NCBI GenBank assembly: GCA_016793095.1
Contig: JAEUJQ010000005.1
Location: 152,766-216,765 of the forward strand
DNA length: 64,000 bases
Source of the DNA: Myxococcaceae bacterium
GTDB taxonomy: Bacteria; Myxococcota; Myxococcia; Myxococcales; Myxococcaceae
Direction of reading: 5' to 3'
Shown here: one piece after another, positions 11,779 to 26,376 of the stretch
Layout: the number at the start of each line of letters is the position of its first letter
Numbering within the stretch: position 1 is the first letter of the stretch
The notes under the pieces: generated by a model
Database searches by the model: none
What the model was told of the DNA's origin: nothing
The model's input: the letters and a program-made list of their open reading frames with translations, nothing else
Translations under genes and position numbers: made by a program

Positions 11779-12792
11779 TCAAAAGATGCGCGCCCCCGGA
11801 ACGGGGAAGGAGGCCTCGTCGGTGTCGAGCAGCGCCGAGAAGTTCGTCATCGAGACCGACACGCTGGGCGAGAGCGAGCGCACGTGGTGCCACCAGCCGG
11901 CGGGGATGAAGAGCGCCTGGCCCGGGCCCAGCGTCACCTCGAGCTTCTGCACGTGGGCGAGGTAGGGGTAGCGCTTGACGTCGAAGCGCTCGGCGTCGAG
12001 GTCGGAGTAGTAGCTCAGGCAGTCGCGCAGCAGCTCGGCGTTCGCTGGATCGACGAGGAGGAAGCGCTTGCGCCCGCGCACCTGGCAGAAGAGGTTGTTG
12101 GCGGTGTCCTGGTGGAGCGGCGTCACGGTGCCGCCCGGCCCCACCCACAGCGAGACGAAGCCGTCGAGGCGCCGCCGGTCGAGGATCCCGCCGAAGAAGC
12201 CGACGTCGCGCGCCAGCGGCTTCAGCCCCGCCGACGCCAGCCCGTTGTTGCGCGCCACCATGTACCGCGCGTTCGAGTGCTTCACCCGTTGGATCCACCC
12301 GATGAACTCGCGCAGCGTCGTCGGCTCGCTCAGGTCGGAGACGTTGAGATCGTACCGCTCGGCTGTCTCGCGGTGCTCCATCACCAGAACTCCGGCGTCG
12401 CCGACCGTGTCCCGCAGGAACCGCCACGTCCACTTCGTCAGCGCCTTCCAGTCACCCATCATCGCGGTGAGCACCACGGGCCGATTGGGCGCGACGGCGT
12501 GCTCGATGAAACCCCGGGGTGACAGGCGCGCGAACCGCGGCACGCGCTGCAGCCGTGCGTCGAGCAGGCCGCTCAGCACCCGCACCCGCCCCAGCCACTC
12601 GAGCCGCGCGATGCGCGTCACCAGTTCCCCGATCTCCTCTGAAAGATCAGAGGTTTCGAGGCGTTGCAGGAACTCGTCGATCTCGGACGACGGCCCCCGG
12701 AAGGGCGCCTGGCGGTAAATCTCCTCGACCGGCACCTCGCGGTACCAGGCCTCCGTCAACCAGGTGCGGACCTCTCGCGGCAGCTTCGCCAT
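11779..12792 (-). CDS. JmjC/cupin-8 family Fe(II)/2-oxoglutarate oxygenase (locus oxygenase 1)
   Basis: Protein of 337 aa similar in layout to the FIH/JMJD5-type 'cupin-like' hydroxylases, which hydroxylate side chains of peptides or proteins. An N-terminal helical region (1-95) is followed by the jelly-roll. The iron-binding facial triad is His227 and Asp229 (LHQDT) plus His302 (IPAGWWHHV). A longer frame extends upstream, but ATG 12792 follows GGGGGAG and marks the family N-terminus. It is divergent from the repeat-peptide gene (97-bp shared gap), which suggests shared control. Substrate inferred: the peptide at 12890-13225, rich in Lys and Pro. Confidence 0.85.
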   Translation of the reverse strand: MAKLPREVRTWLTEAWYREVPVEEIYRQAPFRGPSSEIDEFLQRLETSDLSEEIGELVTRIARLEWLGRVRVLSGLLDARLQRVPRFARLSPRGFIEHAVAPNRPVVLTAMMGDWKALTKWTWRFLRDTVGDAGVLVMEHRETAERYDLNVSDLSEPTTLREFIGWIQRVKHSNARYMVARNNGLASAGLKPLARDVGFFGGILDRRRLDGFVSLWVGPGGTVTPLHQDTANNLFCQVRGRKRFLLVDPANAELLRDCLSYYSDLDAERFDVKRYPYLAHVQKLEVTLGPGQALFIPAGWWHHVRSLSPSVSVSMTNFSALLDTDEASFPVPGARIF

Positions 12793-12821
12793 CGGCTCCC
12801 CCGGAAAAGTGAAGCGCCCGC

Positions 12822-12866
12822 TTGCGCAGCAGGGCAGGGTGCGGTGTATCTCCCCCGTCGGGAGAT
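12822..12866 (+). promoter_or_regulatory. Candidate promoter with palindromic operator before the repeat-peptide gene
   Basis: TTGCGC (12822-12827) and TGTATC (12845-12850) are 17 bases apart and could be weak -35/-10 boxes. Overlapping the -10 is a palindrome with perfect 7-base arms, ATCTCCC and GGGAGAT, separated by CCGTC (12848-12866). It could be an operator or, if transcribed, a leader hairpin. It sits in the only gap between the oxygenase and peptide genes, so it may control both. Confidence 0.35.
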
Positions 12867-12889
12867 GTCTTTCACACGGGGAACACCAC

Positions 12890-13225
12890 ATGCCACGCAT
12901 CAACCAGCCGCTCCGCTCTGCTCGCCCGCTCACCAGCGCCAAGCCGCCGCTGAAGTCGTCGAAGCCGCAGCCGAAGCCCACGCCGCCTGAGCCGCTCAAG
13001 TCCGCGAACCCGGGCTGGCTGAAGTCGGTGAAGCCCGGCCGCACGGCGCCGCTGAAGAGCATCCCCCCGCAGCCGCCCCCGCCGAAGACGGCCCCGCTCA
13101 AGTCGGCGAAGCCGCCCTCGCGCACGGCGCCGCTGAAGTCGATTCCTCCGCAGCCGCCTCCGCCGAAGACGGCGCCGCTGAAGTCGGTTCGCCCGCCGCC
13201 GATGCGGACGGCGCCGCTCGAGTAA
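12890..13225 (+). CDS. Pro/Lys/Ser-rich repeat peptide, candidate RiPP precursor
   Basis: A 111-aa, very basic peptide with no Cys and only two acidic residues. The tripeptide LKS occurs seven times (Ser at 23, 38, 46, 57, 72, 84 and 99), and (R/K)TAPL five times. A 21-residue block is repeated exactly at 52-72 and 79-99 (TAPLKSIPPQPPPPK then TAPLKS). Between the two DNA copies every codon difference is synonymous, including AGC versus TCG for Ser57/Ser84 and CCC/CCT, ATC/ATT, GCC/GCG and CTC/CTG changes; this argues strongly that this strand and frame are translated. ATG 12890 follows GGGGA; an in-frame GTG at 12839 could add 17 residues. The APH-kinase gene starts 12 bases later. Role as a modified substrate is inference. 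Confidence 0.7.
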   Translation: MPRINQPLRSARPLTSAKPPLKSSKPQPKPTPPEPLKSANPGWLKSVKPGRTAPLKSIPPQPPPPKTAPLKSAKPPSRTAPLKSIPPQPPPPKTAPLKSVRPPPMRTAPLE

Positions 13226-13237
13226 GCCGCGCAGTCG

Positions 13238-14227
13238 ATGTCCTTCGCCCTGCCTGCCGGAGTCGCACGCTGGCTCCAGGCAGGCGGCTTCACGCCCGAC
13301 GCGGGCGCCACGCTTGGCATCGCGTCGAGCCGTAACCTCACCCTGGTCGCCAGGCGCCGCCGCGCCCGCGCGCTGGTGAAGGTCGCCGCCACCCCGGATG
13401 ATCCCTGGAGCGCCCGCGAGGCCGCGCTGCTCTCTGCGCTGGGCGGCGGGGGGCCCGGCTTCGTCACCCCGACGGTCCTCGTGCGCGCTCCCGGCCGGCT
13501 GGTGGTGTCGTGGCTGGCTGGCGAGACGACGTACGTGCGCAGGCGACGGAGGAGGTCTCTCGGCGCCGCCGATGACGCCCTCGTGGGCCGCGCGCTCGCG
13601 CACCTGCACGCTCGTGGAGCGGTGACGACGACCGCGGCGACGGGCGAGCTGATCGAGCGCCTGCTGTGGACGACGCCCGCGGACTACGCGGCCATGAGCC
13701 CCGCGACGCTGGCGCTGTGGAGCCTCGTGCAGCACCGGCGCACCGCCGAGCGCACGCTGTCGAGGCTGCTCGCGGTCGAGCGCCGCTCGCCAGCGGTGCT
13801 GTGTCACGGCGATCTGCGCCAGGCGAACGTCTTCGTCGCGCGGGGCCGGGTGGGCTTCGTCGATCTCGAGCTCTCGGGCCTGGGCGATCCCGCGCGCGAT
13901 CTGGGCATGTGGATCGCGGAGGATCTCGGCGGCTACCTGGTGCCTCGCGATCGCGCTGAGATCCTGACGCTGGGCGAGCTGCGGCGGCGCCTGCGGGCCT
14001 TCGTCGGCGCCTGGGAGCGGCAGGCGCAGGTGCTGGGGCTGCCAGGCGTGCCGGCGATCCGGCGGCGGGCGACCGCGTGGGCGGGCGAGGCGCTCCTGCG
14101 GCGCGCGTACACGGTGACGGTGCACGAGGGCGTGTTCGGCGTTCGCGAGGCGCACGTCGCCCGCTCGGCGCTGGGCCTGCTCACGGAGCCAGGGCGCTGG
14201 GCCCGGCACTTCCTGGGGGCTGCGTGA
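13238..14227 (+). CDS. APH-type phosphotransferase (class V lanthipeptide/thioamitide kinase-like)
   Basis: Aminoglycoside-phosphotransferase-fold kinase of 329 aa. Lys48 (ALVKVA) and Glu61 fit the ATP-anchoring pair, and the catalytic loop is CHGDLRQANVFV (His190-Gly-Asp192, Asn197). The metal-binding Asp is in VGFVDLELSG (Asp209), followed by DPARDLG. In class V lanthipeptide and thioamitide clusters, an APH-type kinase phosphorylates Ser/Thr of the precursor and a HopA1-family protein eliminates phosphate. Both partners occur here in order, after a repeat peptide. Antibiotic resistance or small-molecule phosphorylation is the alternative. Start at 13238 is 12 bases from the peptide gene's stop. 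The function is inferred from this neighbourhood. Confidence 0.8.
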   Translation: MSFALPAGVARWLQAGGFTPDAGATLGIASSRNLTLVARRRRARALVKVAATPDDPWSAREAALLSALGGGGPGFVTPTVLVRAPGRLVVSWLAGETTYVRRRRRRSLGAADDALVGRALAHLHARGAVTTTAATGELIERLLWTTPADYAAMSPATLALWSLVQHRRTAERTLSRLLAVERRSPAVLCHGDLRQANVFVARGRVGFVDLELSGLGDPARDLGMWIAEDLGGYLVPRDRAEILTLGELRRRLRAFVGAWERQAQVLGLPGVPAIRRRATAWAGEALLRRAYTVTVHEGVFGVREAHVARSALGLLTEPGRWARHFLGAA

Positions 14228-14708
14228 CGATGCTCACTTCGCGGCTCCTCGCTGGCGGGACGCGCACGCTTTCGGAGGCCCATGACAGTGGCGCCCGCTC
14301 CGATGCGGCTCGAGACCAACGACCGCGTCTTGCCCTCGCCACGCTCACGCCTCGGAGTCCGCGTGACGATGGCACTGGCTCCGAGGCCACTCGAGGCGAT
14401 CGGCCGCTCCCCCTGGCGGGGCGCGCACGCTTCGGAGGCCGCGTGACGATGCCACGCCCACTCGAGGCCATCGGCCGCTCCTCGCTGGCAGGGCGACGTC
14501 GGAGGCCGCGTGACGATGGCGCCCGCTCCGAGGCGACTCGAGGACACCAGCCGCTCCTCGGTGGCGCCACCGCCGTCTGGCCGTCGCGCTGCGCACGCCT
14601 CGGAGGCCGCGTGACGATGCTGCCCGCGCTCGCCCCGTGGCCACTCGAGGCCATCGGCCGCTCGCCGGTCGCGTCTTCCCGTCGCGACGCGCACGCTTCT
14701 GAGGCCCG
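14228..14708. repeat. Intergenic tandem-repeat array at the kinase/HopA1 junction
   Basis: The 481 bases between the kinase stop and the HopA1-like start hold about five imperfect units of roughly 70-120 bases. Shared words are CGGAGGCCGCGTGACGATG, ACTCGAGGC.ATCGGCCGCTC and GGCGGGGCGCGCACGCTTCGGAGG. Each unit repeats TGACGATG, which is also the exact junction at both ends (kinase stop 14225 and HopA1 start 14715). This suggests expansion of an originally short intergenic junction. An open frame (14230-14712, 160 codons) exists, but repeat units enter it in different frames, so I do not call a gene. Confidence 0.75.
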
Positions 14709-15680
14709 GTGACGATGGCGCCCGCGCTCCCCGGCCAGCTCGCGGCGATCGCCCGCCGCCTGCAGCCTTCACGACGTGGCGTCACGCTGCCCGACGGCCG
14801 GCGCGTGAAGCACGACGAGGCCGCGCGCGCCCTCGAGGACTGGCTCTACGAGCGCTTCTTCATCGCGTGGACGACCCCGGCGGGCCGCTTCGCCGACTCG
14901 GTGGGCGGCGCTCCGCACTTCACCGCCGCGCTCCTCGAGGCCACGGGCGACGCGAGCTGGTTCGCCCCCGGCTTCCGCGTGCTGTCCCGTTCGGCCGCCG
15001 GCGTCTTCGTGGTGGACGAGGTGATCCGCCTCTTCGTCGCCGGGCGCGACGCTCTGCGGCCAGCCGGTGCGGGGCGGGGCGCCACGGTGCGCGTCCGCAT
15101 GCCCTGCGCGCGGGAGGCCGCCATGCCCGGCTTCTTCTGCTTCAACGCGCGGGCAGGCCGCCTCGACGACGAGCAGCCGCACCTCAAGCTGTACCTCAAC
15201 GTCACCCCGGCCTTCGCGCCGGCGCTGCTGCGGTGGCTCTTCTCCGATCGATCGCTGTCTCGCGCGCGCTTCGACGGGAAGGTGGTGAACGATCCCGACG
15301 CGTTCGGTCGGCGTGACACCGCGCTGCTCTACGTCGATCCGCCCGCGGTCGAGGCGGTGGTCCGCTCACTCGCCCGCCTGCGACGCCAGCACCGCCGTGG
15401 CTTCCGCGCTGGAGTCCCACCCTTCGTGCTGCCGCTGGCGCCGGGGCTGGGCATCGCCGAGTCGCCCCCGGGCAACGACGAGAGCTTCGGGGCCCAGCGC
15501 TGTCGCCTCACCGCCGCCGGTCTGCTCGAGCACCTGCGCGCGCCCCGCCTCAGCGCCTTCGACGCCGTCGCCCGCCAGTTCGCGACCCGGGGCCTCGACG
15601 CCCAGCGGCCCTGGCTGGGGACGCTGCCCGCGTCGTGGGTGCCGAGGGTGCTCCGAGCGCACCAGCTTCGAGCTCGGTGA
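14709..15680 (+). CDS. HopA1-family protein (candidate phospho-Ser/Thr lyase)
   Basis: Protein of 323 aa from GTG 14709 or 321 from ATG 14715. It carries what I recognise as the HopA1 (type III effector-like) family pattern in the C-terminal two thirds: HLKLYLNVTP, then F.GKVV.DP..F.RRDTALLYV, then GLGIAESPPGNDESFGAQRC and L.A.GLLEHL. In thioamitide and class V lanthipeptide pathways such proteins act with an APH kinase to make dehydroalanine or dehydrobutyrine. Placement after kinase and repeat peptide supports that role by inference. Its last 131 bases overlap antisense the 3' end of the second oxygenase gene. The family match needs a profile search. Confidence 0.72.
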   Translation: MTMAPALPGQLAAIARRLQPSRRGVTLPDGRRVKHDEAARALEDWLYERFFIAWTTPAGRFADSVGGAPHFTAALLEATGDASWFAPGFRVLSRSAAGVFVVDEVIRLFVAGRDALRPAGAGRGATVRVRMPCAREAAMPGFFCFNARAGRLDDEQPHLKLYLNVTPAFAPALLRWLFSDRSLSRARFDGKVVNDPDAFGRRDTALLYVDPPAVEAVVRSLARLRRQHRRGFRAGVPPFVLPLAPGLGIAESPPGNDESFGAQRCRLTAAGLLEHLRAPRLSAFDAVARQFATRGLDAQRPWLGTLPASWVPRVLRAHQLRAR

Positions 15681-16497
15681 TCAGCGCCCGCAGCCGCTCC
15701 GGCAGCGCGCTCCCGTCGAGCGCCGGCGCCCTCCACGGGGCCCGATCGTGGAAGTGCGTCGCCAGCAGGCCCTGCAGGTGATCGCCCCACGTCGGCAGCG
15801 GCAGCATGAGATCGAGGTGCCACGACTCCTCGAGCGTCTCGGTGGCGTGCCAGGCCCCGCGCGGCACGTACATGATCGATCCGGGCTCGAGCGTCACCGT
15901 CACGGCGTCGTCAGGCATCGTCGTCGCCAGCGGCGCGCCTGGTCGCTCGAGCTGCACGTCCAGCGACGCGGGCACCGGATCACCCGCGATGTAGTTCTCG
16001 GCGGCGTGCTTCACGTCGCGGTTGTGCGCCACCGTCCACCGCTTGCGACCCTTGAGCTGCACGACGAACGACTCCTGCGCGTCGAAGTGCATGCGCGCGC
16101 CCGGGCCGGGCTTCGAGAGGAAGACGCTCGTGCGGATCAGCCCCGGCGTCAGGCGGAGATCGCGCTCGAGCGCGGCGGTCCACGCCTTCGCGCGCGCCGA
16201 ATGCAGCTCGGGTTCGACCCCGTACACCGTGAAGCCCACGAAGAAGAACGCCGCCGCCGCCTCGGCCGACACCGCCACGTTGCCGAACCCGTTGGGGAAG
16301 CGCGACGACTGCACCAGCCACTCACGGGCGGGCAGGGCCGTCAGCGCGTCGATGGAGGCGAACTCGGGGGCGTCGAGGAGGCCCCGCAGCCGCCGTGGAT
16401 CGCCGTGCTGCACCAGCAGCGTGTCGGGCCAGTGGCGCTCGAAGAAGCGGGTGACGGGAAAGGCTCCGAGGAGCGCGGCGAGGCCGGGTCGGCTCAT
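15550..16497 (-). CDS. JmjC/cupin-4 family oxygenase (locus oxygenase 2)
   Basis: Fe(II)/2-oxoglutarate oxygenase-like protein of 315 aa with the ribosomal-oxygenase (RoxA/NO66-like) layout. An opening 'FFERHWPDTLLVQHGDP' segment precedes the jelly-roll. His137 and Asp139 (MHFDAQESFVVQLKGRKRW) and His217 (GAWHAT) form the iron triad. It is clearly different from oxygenase 1. The start at 16497 overlaps the AKR-like stop by ATGA, so the two are probably translated together. The C-terminal 35 residues are Arg/Gly-rich low complexity lying antisense to the HopA1 gene's end. Likely substrate: a peptide or protein side chain; the repeat peptide is the nearest candidate. Confidence 0.8.
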   Translation of the reverse strand: MSRPGLAALLGAFPVTRFFERHWPDTLLVQHGDPRRLRGLLDAPEFASIDALTALPAREWLVQSSRFPNGFGNVAVSAEAAAAFFFVGFTVYGVEPELHSARAKAWTAALERDLRLTPGLIRTSVFLSKPGPGARMHFDAQESFVVQLKGRKRWTVAHNRDVKHAAENYIAGDPVPASLDVQLERPGAPLATTMPDDAVTVTLEPGSIMYVPRGAWHATETLEESWHLDLMLPLPTWGDHLQGLLATHFHDRAPWRAPALDGSALPERLRALITELEAGALGAPSAPTTRAASPARAAGRRGPGSRTGGRRRRRR

Positions 16498-17321
16498 GGC
16501 GTCGAGAGGTGCGCGTGGGAGAGCTGCTCGAGCCAGCCCTGCGACTGGGGATCGAGCGGGCCCTCGGCGAGGGCGTCGGCGAGGGCGCGGACCTCGCTGG
16601 GCGTCGAGACCGAGACGAGCGCGCCGTCGAGCGCGGGCTGCGAGAAGGCGTAGCGGTAGTGATCGGTGATCGACGGGTGCCACGCGTCCTTCGCGAGGCC
16701 GAGCTGCGCGAGCCGGCTCGGGTCCACCCAGCCGTCGGTGCTCTTGAAGTTGAAGAGCCGCGGGCGGCGCTTCGGCAGGCCGGGGAAGAGATCGTGCCGG
16801 GCGCCGGGGTGCCCCGAGTTGAAGCGCACGAACGCGAGATCGACGAGCCCGTTCACGATCGCCGAGCGCGCGATGCGGCGGTCATGGAAGCTGGCGCCGA
16901 TCGCCCGGCAGCCGGCGAAGCCGCGGGTGCGGTGATCCTCGAAGACGGGCAGGCGCGGGCTGAAGTCGTTCGCGTACACCCCGCCCATGGTGAGCACCTC
17001 GAGGCGTTCGAGGCCTGGCAGATCGTCCACCAGCTCCTCGAAGGGCATCTCGCAGAAGTCGGGCTGGGTGACGTACGCCGTCGCGCACACCACGACGCGG
17101 TCGCGCACGCCCTTGCGGCGGAAGAGCTGCCGCAGGCCTTCGCGGAGCGGCGCGTACAAGGGCCAGTGCATGTCGGCGGTGACGAAGAAGAAGTTGATGC
17201 CCGCCTCGAAGGCCGCCGCCACCGTGCGCGGGTCGCTCACCATGCCGAGGCAGACCGGGCTCACCTTGAGGCCCACCCCGAGCTCGAGGCGATCGGTGAG
17301 GCGTGGCAGGCGCGCTGGCAT
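16494..17321 (-). CDS. Aldo/keto-reductase-like protein, noncanonical active site
   Basis: Protein of 275 aa with an AKR-like TIM-barrel reading: LGVGLKVSPVCLGMVSDP, then GINFFFVTAD, and a C-terminal DGALVSVSTPSEVRALADAL strand-helix that fits the NADPH-binding end. The usual Asp-Tyr-Lys-His set is not clear: after the Asp in TAD the sequence is MHWPLYAPL, and the strand that normally ends in Lys reads VVVCATAY. It may bind a nucleotide without classic reductase activity, or be a distant family. It is the first gene of a two-gene unit with oxygenase 2. In other peptide pathways reductases saturate dehydro residues; that is only a suggestion here. Confidence 0.6.
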   Translation of the reverse strand: MPARLPRLTDRLELGVGLKVSPVCLGMVSDPRTVAAAFEAGINFFFVTADMHWPLYAPLREGLRQLFRRKGVRDRVVVCATAYVTQPDFCEMPFEELVDDLPGLERLEVLTMGGVYANDFSPRLPVFEDHRTRGFAGCRAIGASFHDRRIARSAIVNGLVDLAFVRFNSGHPGARHDLFPGLPKRRPRLFNFKSTDGWVDPSRLAQLGLAKDAWHPSITDHYRYAFSQPALDGALVSVSTPSEVRALADALAEGPLDPQSQGWLEQLSHAHLSTP

Positions 17322-17550
17322 GACGGAGAGGACGCTACTGCACCGCCCGGCGACGGGAAGCGATCTCGCCTGCCGAACGGCCCTGACCCCGCTCGCTGCC
17401 TCCCCGCTGTCGCTCGCTCGGCAACCAGACCCAGAGCCCGTCGCGCCGTGACAGGCGCAGCGGTACGGTCCGCATCGGCGAGCGGCTGCGGGCCGTTATC
17501 GCGAGACGCCGCACGCCGACAGCCCTGCACACCAGAGGAGAAAAGGACGC

Positions 17551-17631
17551 ATGCAGAGCCTCCTGGAATGGGGGCCTGCCGTTTCTTGCGGGGCGCTGGA
17601 AACAGCTCACCGGAGCCGAGCGCCAGAGTAG
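17551..17631 (+). CDS. Very small open reading frame with good ribosome-binding site (uncertain)
   Basis: A 26-codon frame (MQSLLEWG...RAPE) starts at ATG 17551 behind AGAGGAGAAAAGGACGC, a stronger site than many genes here show. It contains one Cys plus Ser/Thr. It lies in the 285-bp gap between the AKR-like and lytic transglycosylase genes and overlaps the latter's 3' end antisense. Nothing else was recognised in this gap. Such frames arise often by chance in high-GC DNA. Confidence 0.15.
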   Translation: MQSLLEWGPAVSCGALETAHRSRAPE

Positions 17632-18206
17632 GCGCGCATCACCTTCGCCACGTAGTGCTCGGTCTCGCCGTTCTGCGGCACCGACCCCCGCACCGCGCCC
17701 GGGCCAGCGTTGTACGCGGCCACCGCGAGCCGCACGTCGTCGAAGCGATCGAGCTGCTGCTTGAGGTACCGCGCTCCCGCGTCGACGGCCTGCTTCGGAT
17801 CGAAGGGATCCTGGACGCCCAACAGCGCCGCGGTGCCGGGCATCAGCTGGGCCGGCCCCATCGCCCCCGCGAACGAGATGCGGTGCGGCCGCGCCCCCGA
17901 CTCGGTCTGCACGATCGCCCACATGAGGCCGCGGGGGAGCCCGTGGCGCCGCTCCGCCTGCGCCGTCAGCGTCTCGAGATCGCCGTGCCCGGACAGCGCG
18001 CAGAACGGCCGGTGCTTCGCGTAGGTGCGCAGCGCCTCCACCTTCTCCTGGAGGAAGAAAGGGGACAGCGGGAACACCACCGAGCTACCGAAGAACGCCA
18101 CCGCGCCGTTGATCGAGAGCAGCGGCGCGCACGCCAGCACCGCCAGCTTCTGGCCGAAGGAGAGCTTCCAGAAGAGCCTGAAGGGCAGGGCGATCAACCA
18201 GCGCAC
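17607..18206 (-). CDS. Lytic transglycosylase (SLT domain)
   Basis: Peptidoglycan-cleaving enzyme of 199 aa with a Slt70/MltE-like catalytic domain. An N-terminal membrane or signal segment (about 18-45, KLAVLACAPLLSINGAVAFFG) anchors it. The family core reads MWAIVQTESGARPHRISFAGAMGPAQLMPGTA, with the catalytic Glu in QTES, then the ARYLKQQLDRF and VAAYNAGPGAV motifs. It stands alone on the minus strand. The shared gap to the lipoprotein gene end (18207-18273) is short. Role: wall remodelling or insertion of envelope machines. Confidence 0.9.
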   Translation of the reverse strand: MRWLIALPFRLFWKLSFGQKLAVLACAPLLSINGAVAFFGSSVVFPLSPFFLQEKVEALRTYAKHRPFCALSGHGDLETLTAQAERRHGLPRGLMWAIVQTESGARPHRISFAGAMGPAQLMPGTAALLGVQDPFDPKQAVDAGARYLKQQLDRFDDVRLAVAAYNAGPGAVRGSVPQNGETEHYVAKVMRAYSGARLR

Positions 18207-18273
18207 GGTACTCCCTGAAACGCGCGGGGCGAGGAAACGATCCCCACCCGGAATCGTCAGGGAGTCTCACGGG

Positions 18274-21966
<3,693 letters not shown>

Positions 21967-21968
21967 TG

Positions 21969-22964
21969 TCAGAAGGAGAGGAGGAGGGTGGCGCCGGCGC
22001 CGTTCGGCCCGACGGTCGGCAGGAGGAGCGCCGTCTCGACCTTCACGTCGGCGCGGTAGGGTTGGGGGCGGTTGAGGTAGAGCAGCACGGCGCCCGCCGC
22101 GAGGCTCGCGCCGCCCACCGCGTACAAGACCATCGCGCCGGCCTGCTGGCTCTGGCCCGAGGTGCGCAAGGCCGCGAGATCGAGCGAGGGCACGCAGCCC
22201 CCGGTGGACTGATCGACGCAGCCCTCGATGCCGCGATCGTACTGGGCGAACTGGTTGCGCGCCGACAGGTGCAGCCCGACGCCTCCGCCAGCGAGCGCGG
22301 CGCCGGCGCCCAGCACCACGAAGGGGATCCACGCAGCGAACAGCCGCCGGTACTCCACCGCCTGCTCCGCGATGCTGAGCGGCAGGTCGATCACCTTCGT
22401 CTGCCCGCCCTCGAGGGTGGGGCTCTGCTCGTTGGTGAGGTAGCCCTCCTTCGAGGCGACGACGGTGATGGGGCCCTCGCGCACCATCTTCTTGAAGCTG
22501 CCCGGCCCGGTGAGCACCTGCTCGCCGTTGAGCTTCACCACCGCGCCCTCGACGTCGCAGCGCAGCTCGACCCACGCCACCTGCTTCTCGACGAGCGCCC
22601 GGTAGCGCTGGCCTTGCTCGTACTTGTCGGGATCGAGGGGCGCGGCGCCGTACTTCAGGGCCGCGGCGAGGCGCTGGTACGTCTCGACCGGCTGATCGAG
22701 CTGCAGCAGCGCGAGGGCGAGGTTGTAGTTGATGGCCGGGTGATCCCACAGGGCGAGCGCCTCGCGGTAGCGATCGGCAGCGACGCGCCACTGCGACTCC
22801 TTCAGCGCGGCGTTGCCCAGCCGGAAGATCTCGAGCGCCTGCTTCTGCGCCGAGGGCGCCACGCCCTTCGCCCAGGGCCGCTCACCCTCCTGAGCGAGCG
22901 CAGCGGTGGACAGGGCCAGCGAGAGCGCGATCCAGCGGCCAGACGGAATCAGTGTGCACACCAT
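21969..22964 (-). CDS. TPR/PEGA-like secreted membrane protein
   Basis: Protein of 331 aa with a signal peptide. I chose ATG 22964 behind GAGGGGA; an in-frame GTG at 22976 is possible. TPR-like helices occupy about 35-125 (ALEIFRLGNAALKESQWRVAADRYREAL, then a partner helix). A PEGA-like beta domain follows (VELRCDVEGAVVKLNGEQVL...GPITVVASKEGYL), then two transmembrane segments (about 208-230 and 270-290). This architecture is common downstream of myxobacterial Ser/Thr kinases. The gene lies between the kinase (39-bp gap) and the Cys-rich lipoprotein (2-bp gap), so the three probably form one operon. Confidence 0.8.
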   Translation of the reverse strand: MVCTLIPSGRWIALSLALSTAALAQEGERPWAKGVAPSAQKQALEIFRLGNAALKESQWRVAADRYREALALWDHPAINYNLALALLQLDQPVETYQRLAAALKYGAAPLDPDKYEQGQRYRALVEKQVAWVELRCDVEGAVVKLNGEQVLTGPGSFKKMVREGPITVVASKEGYLTNEQSPTLEGGQTKVIDLPLSIAEQAVEYRRLFAAWIPFVVLGAGAALAGGGVGLHLSARNQFAQYDRGIEGCVDQSTGGCVPSLDLAALRTSGQSQQAGAMVLYAVGGASLAAGAVLLYLNRPQPYRADVKVETALLLPTVGPNGAGATLLLSF

Positions 22965-23003
22965 CGTTCCCCTCACACGCCCACTGCCTGGGCGAGTCTG
23001 TCG

Positions 23004-26267
<3,264 letters not shown>

Positions 26268-26376
26268 GTGAGCCTCTTCTTCCGTCCCTTCGGCGCCAGC
26301 ACGAGCCGGGGCGGGAGGGACAACGAACGAACGGGAGCAACGGGAGCAACGGGAGAGCCTACTGCGTCGCCACCGC

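Noticed and set aside
12793..13467. Minus-strand N-terminal extension of oxygenase 1 with pentapeptide-like DFSGAV and ADLSGAV repeats
   Set aside because: It is antisense to the repeat peptide and kinase. Repeat differences are silent on the plus strand and amino-acid changing on the minus strand. The oxygenase start at 12792 has a strong ribosome-binding site.
14230..14712. 160-codon frame across the junction repeats
   Set aside because: Repeat units enter the frame in different phases, so peptide periodicity is not kept, and no ribosome-binding site or known domain was seen.
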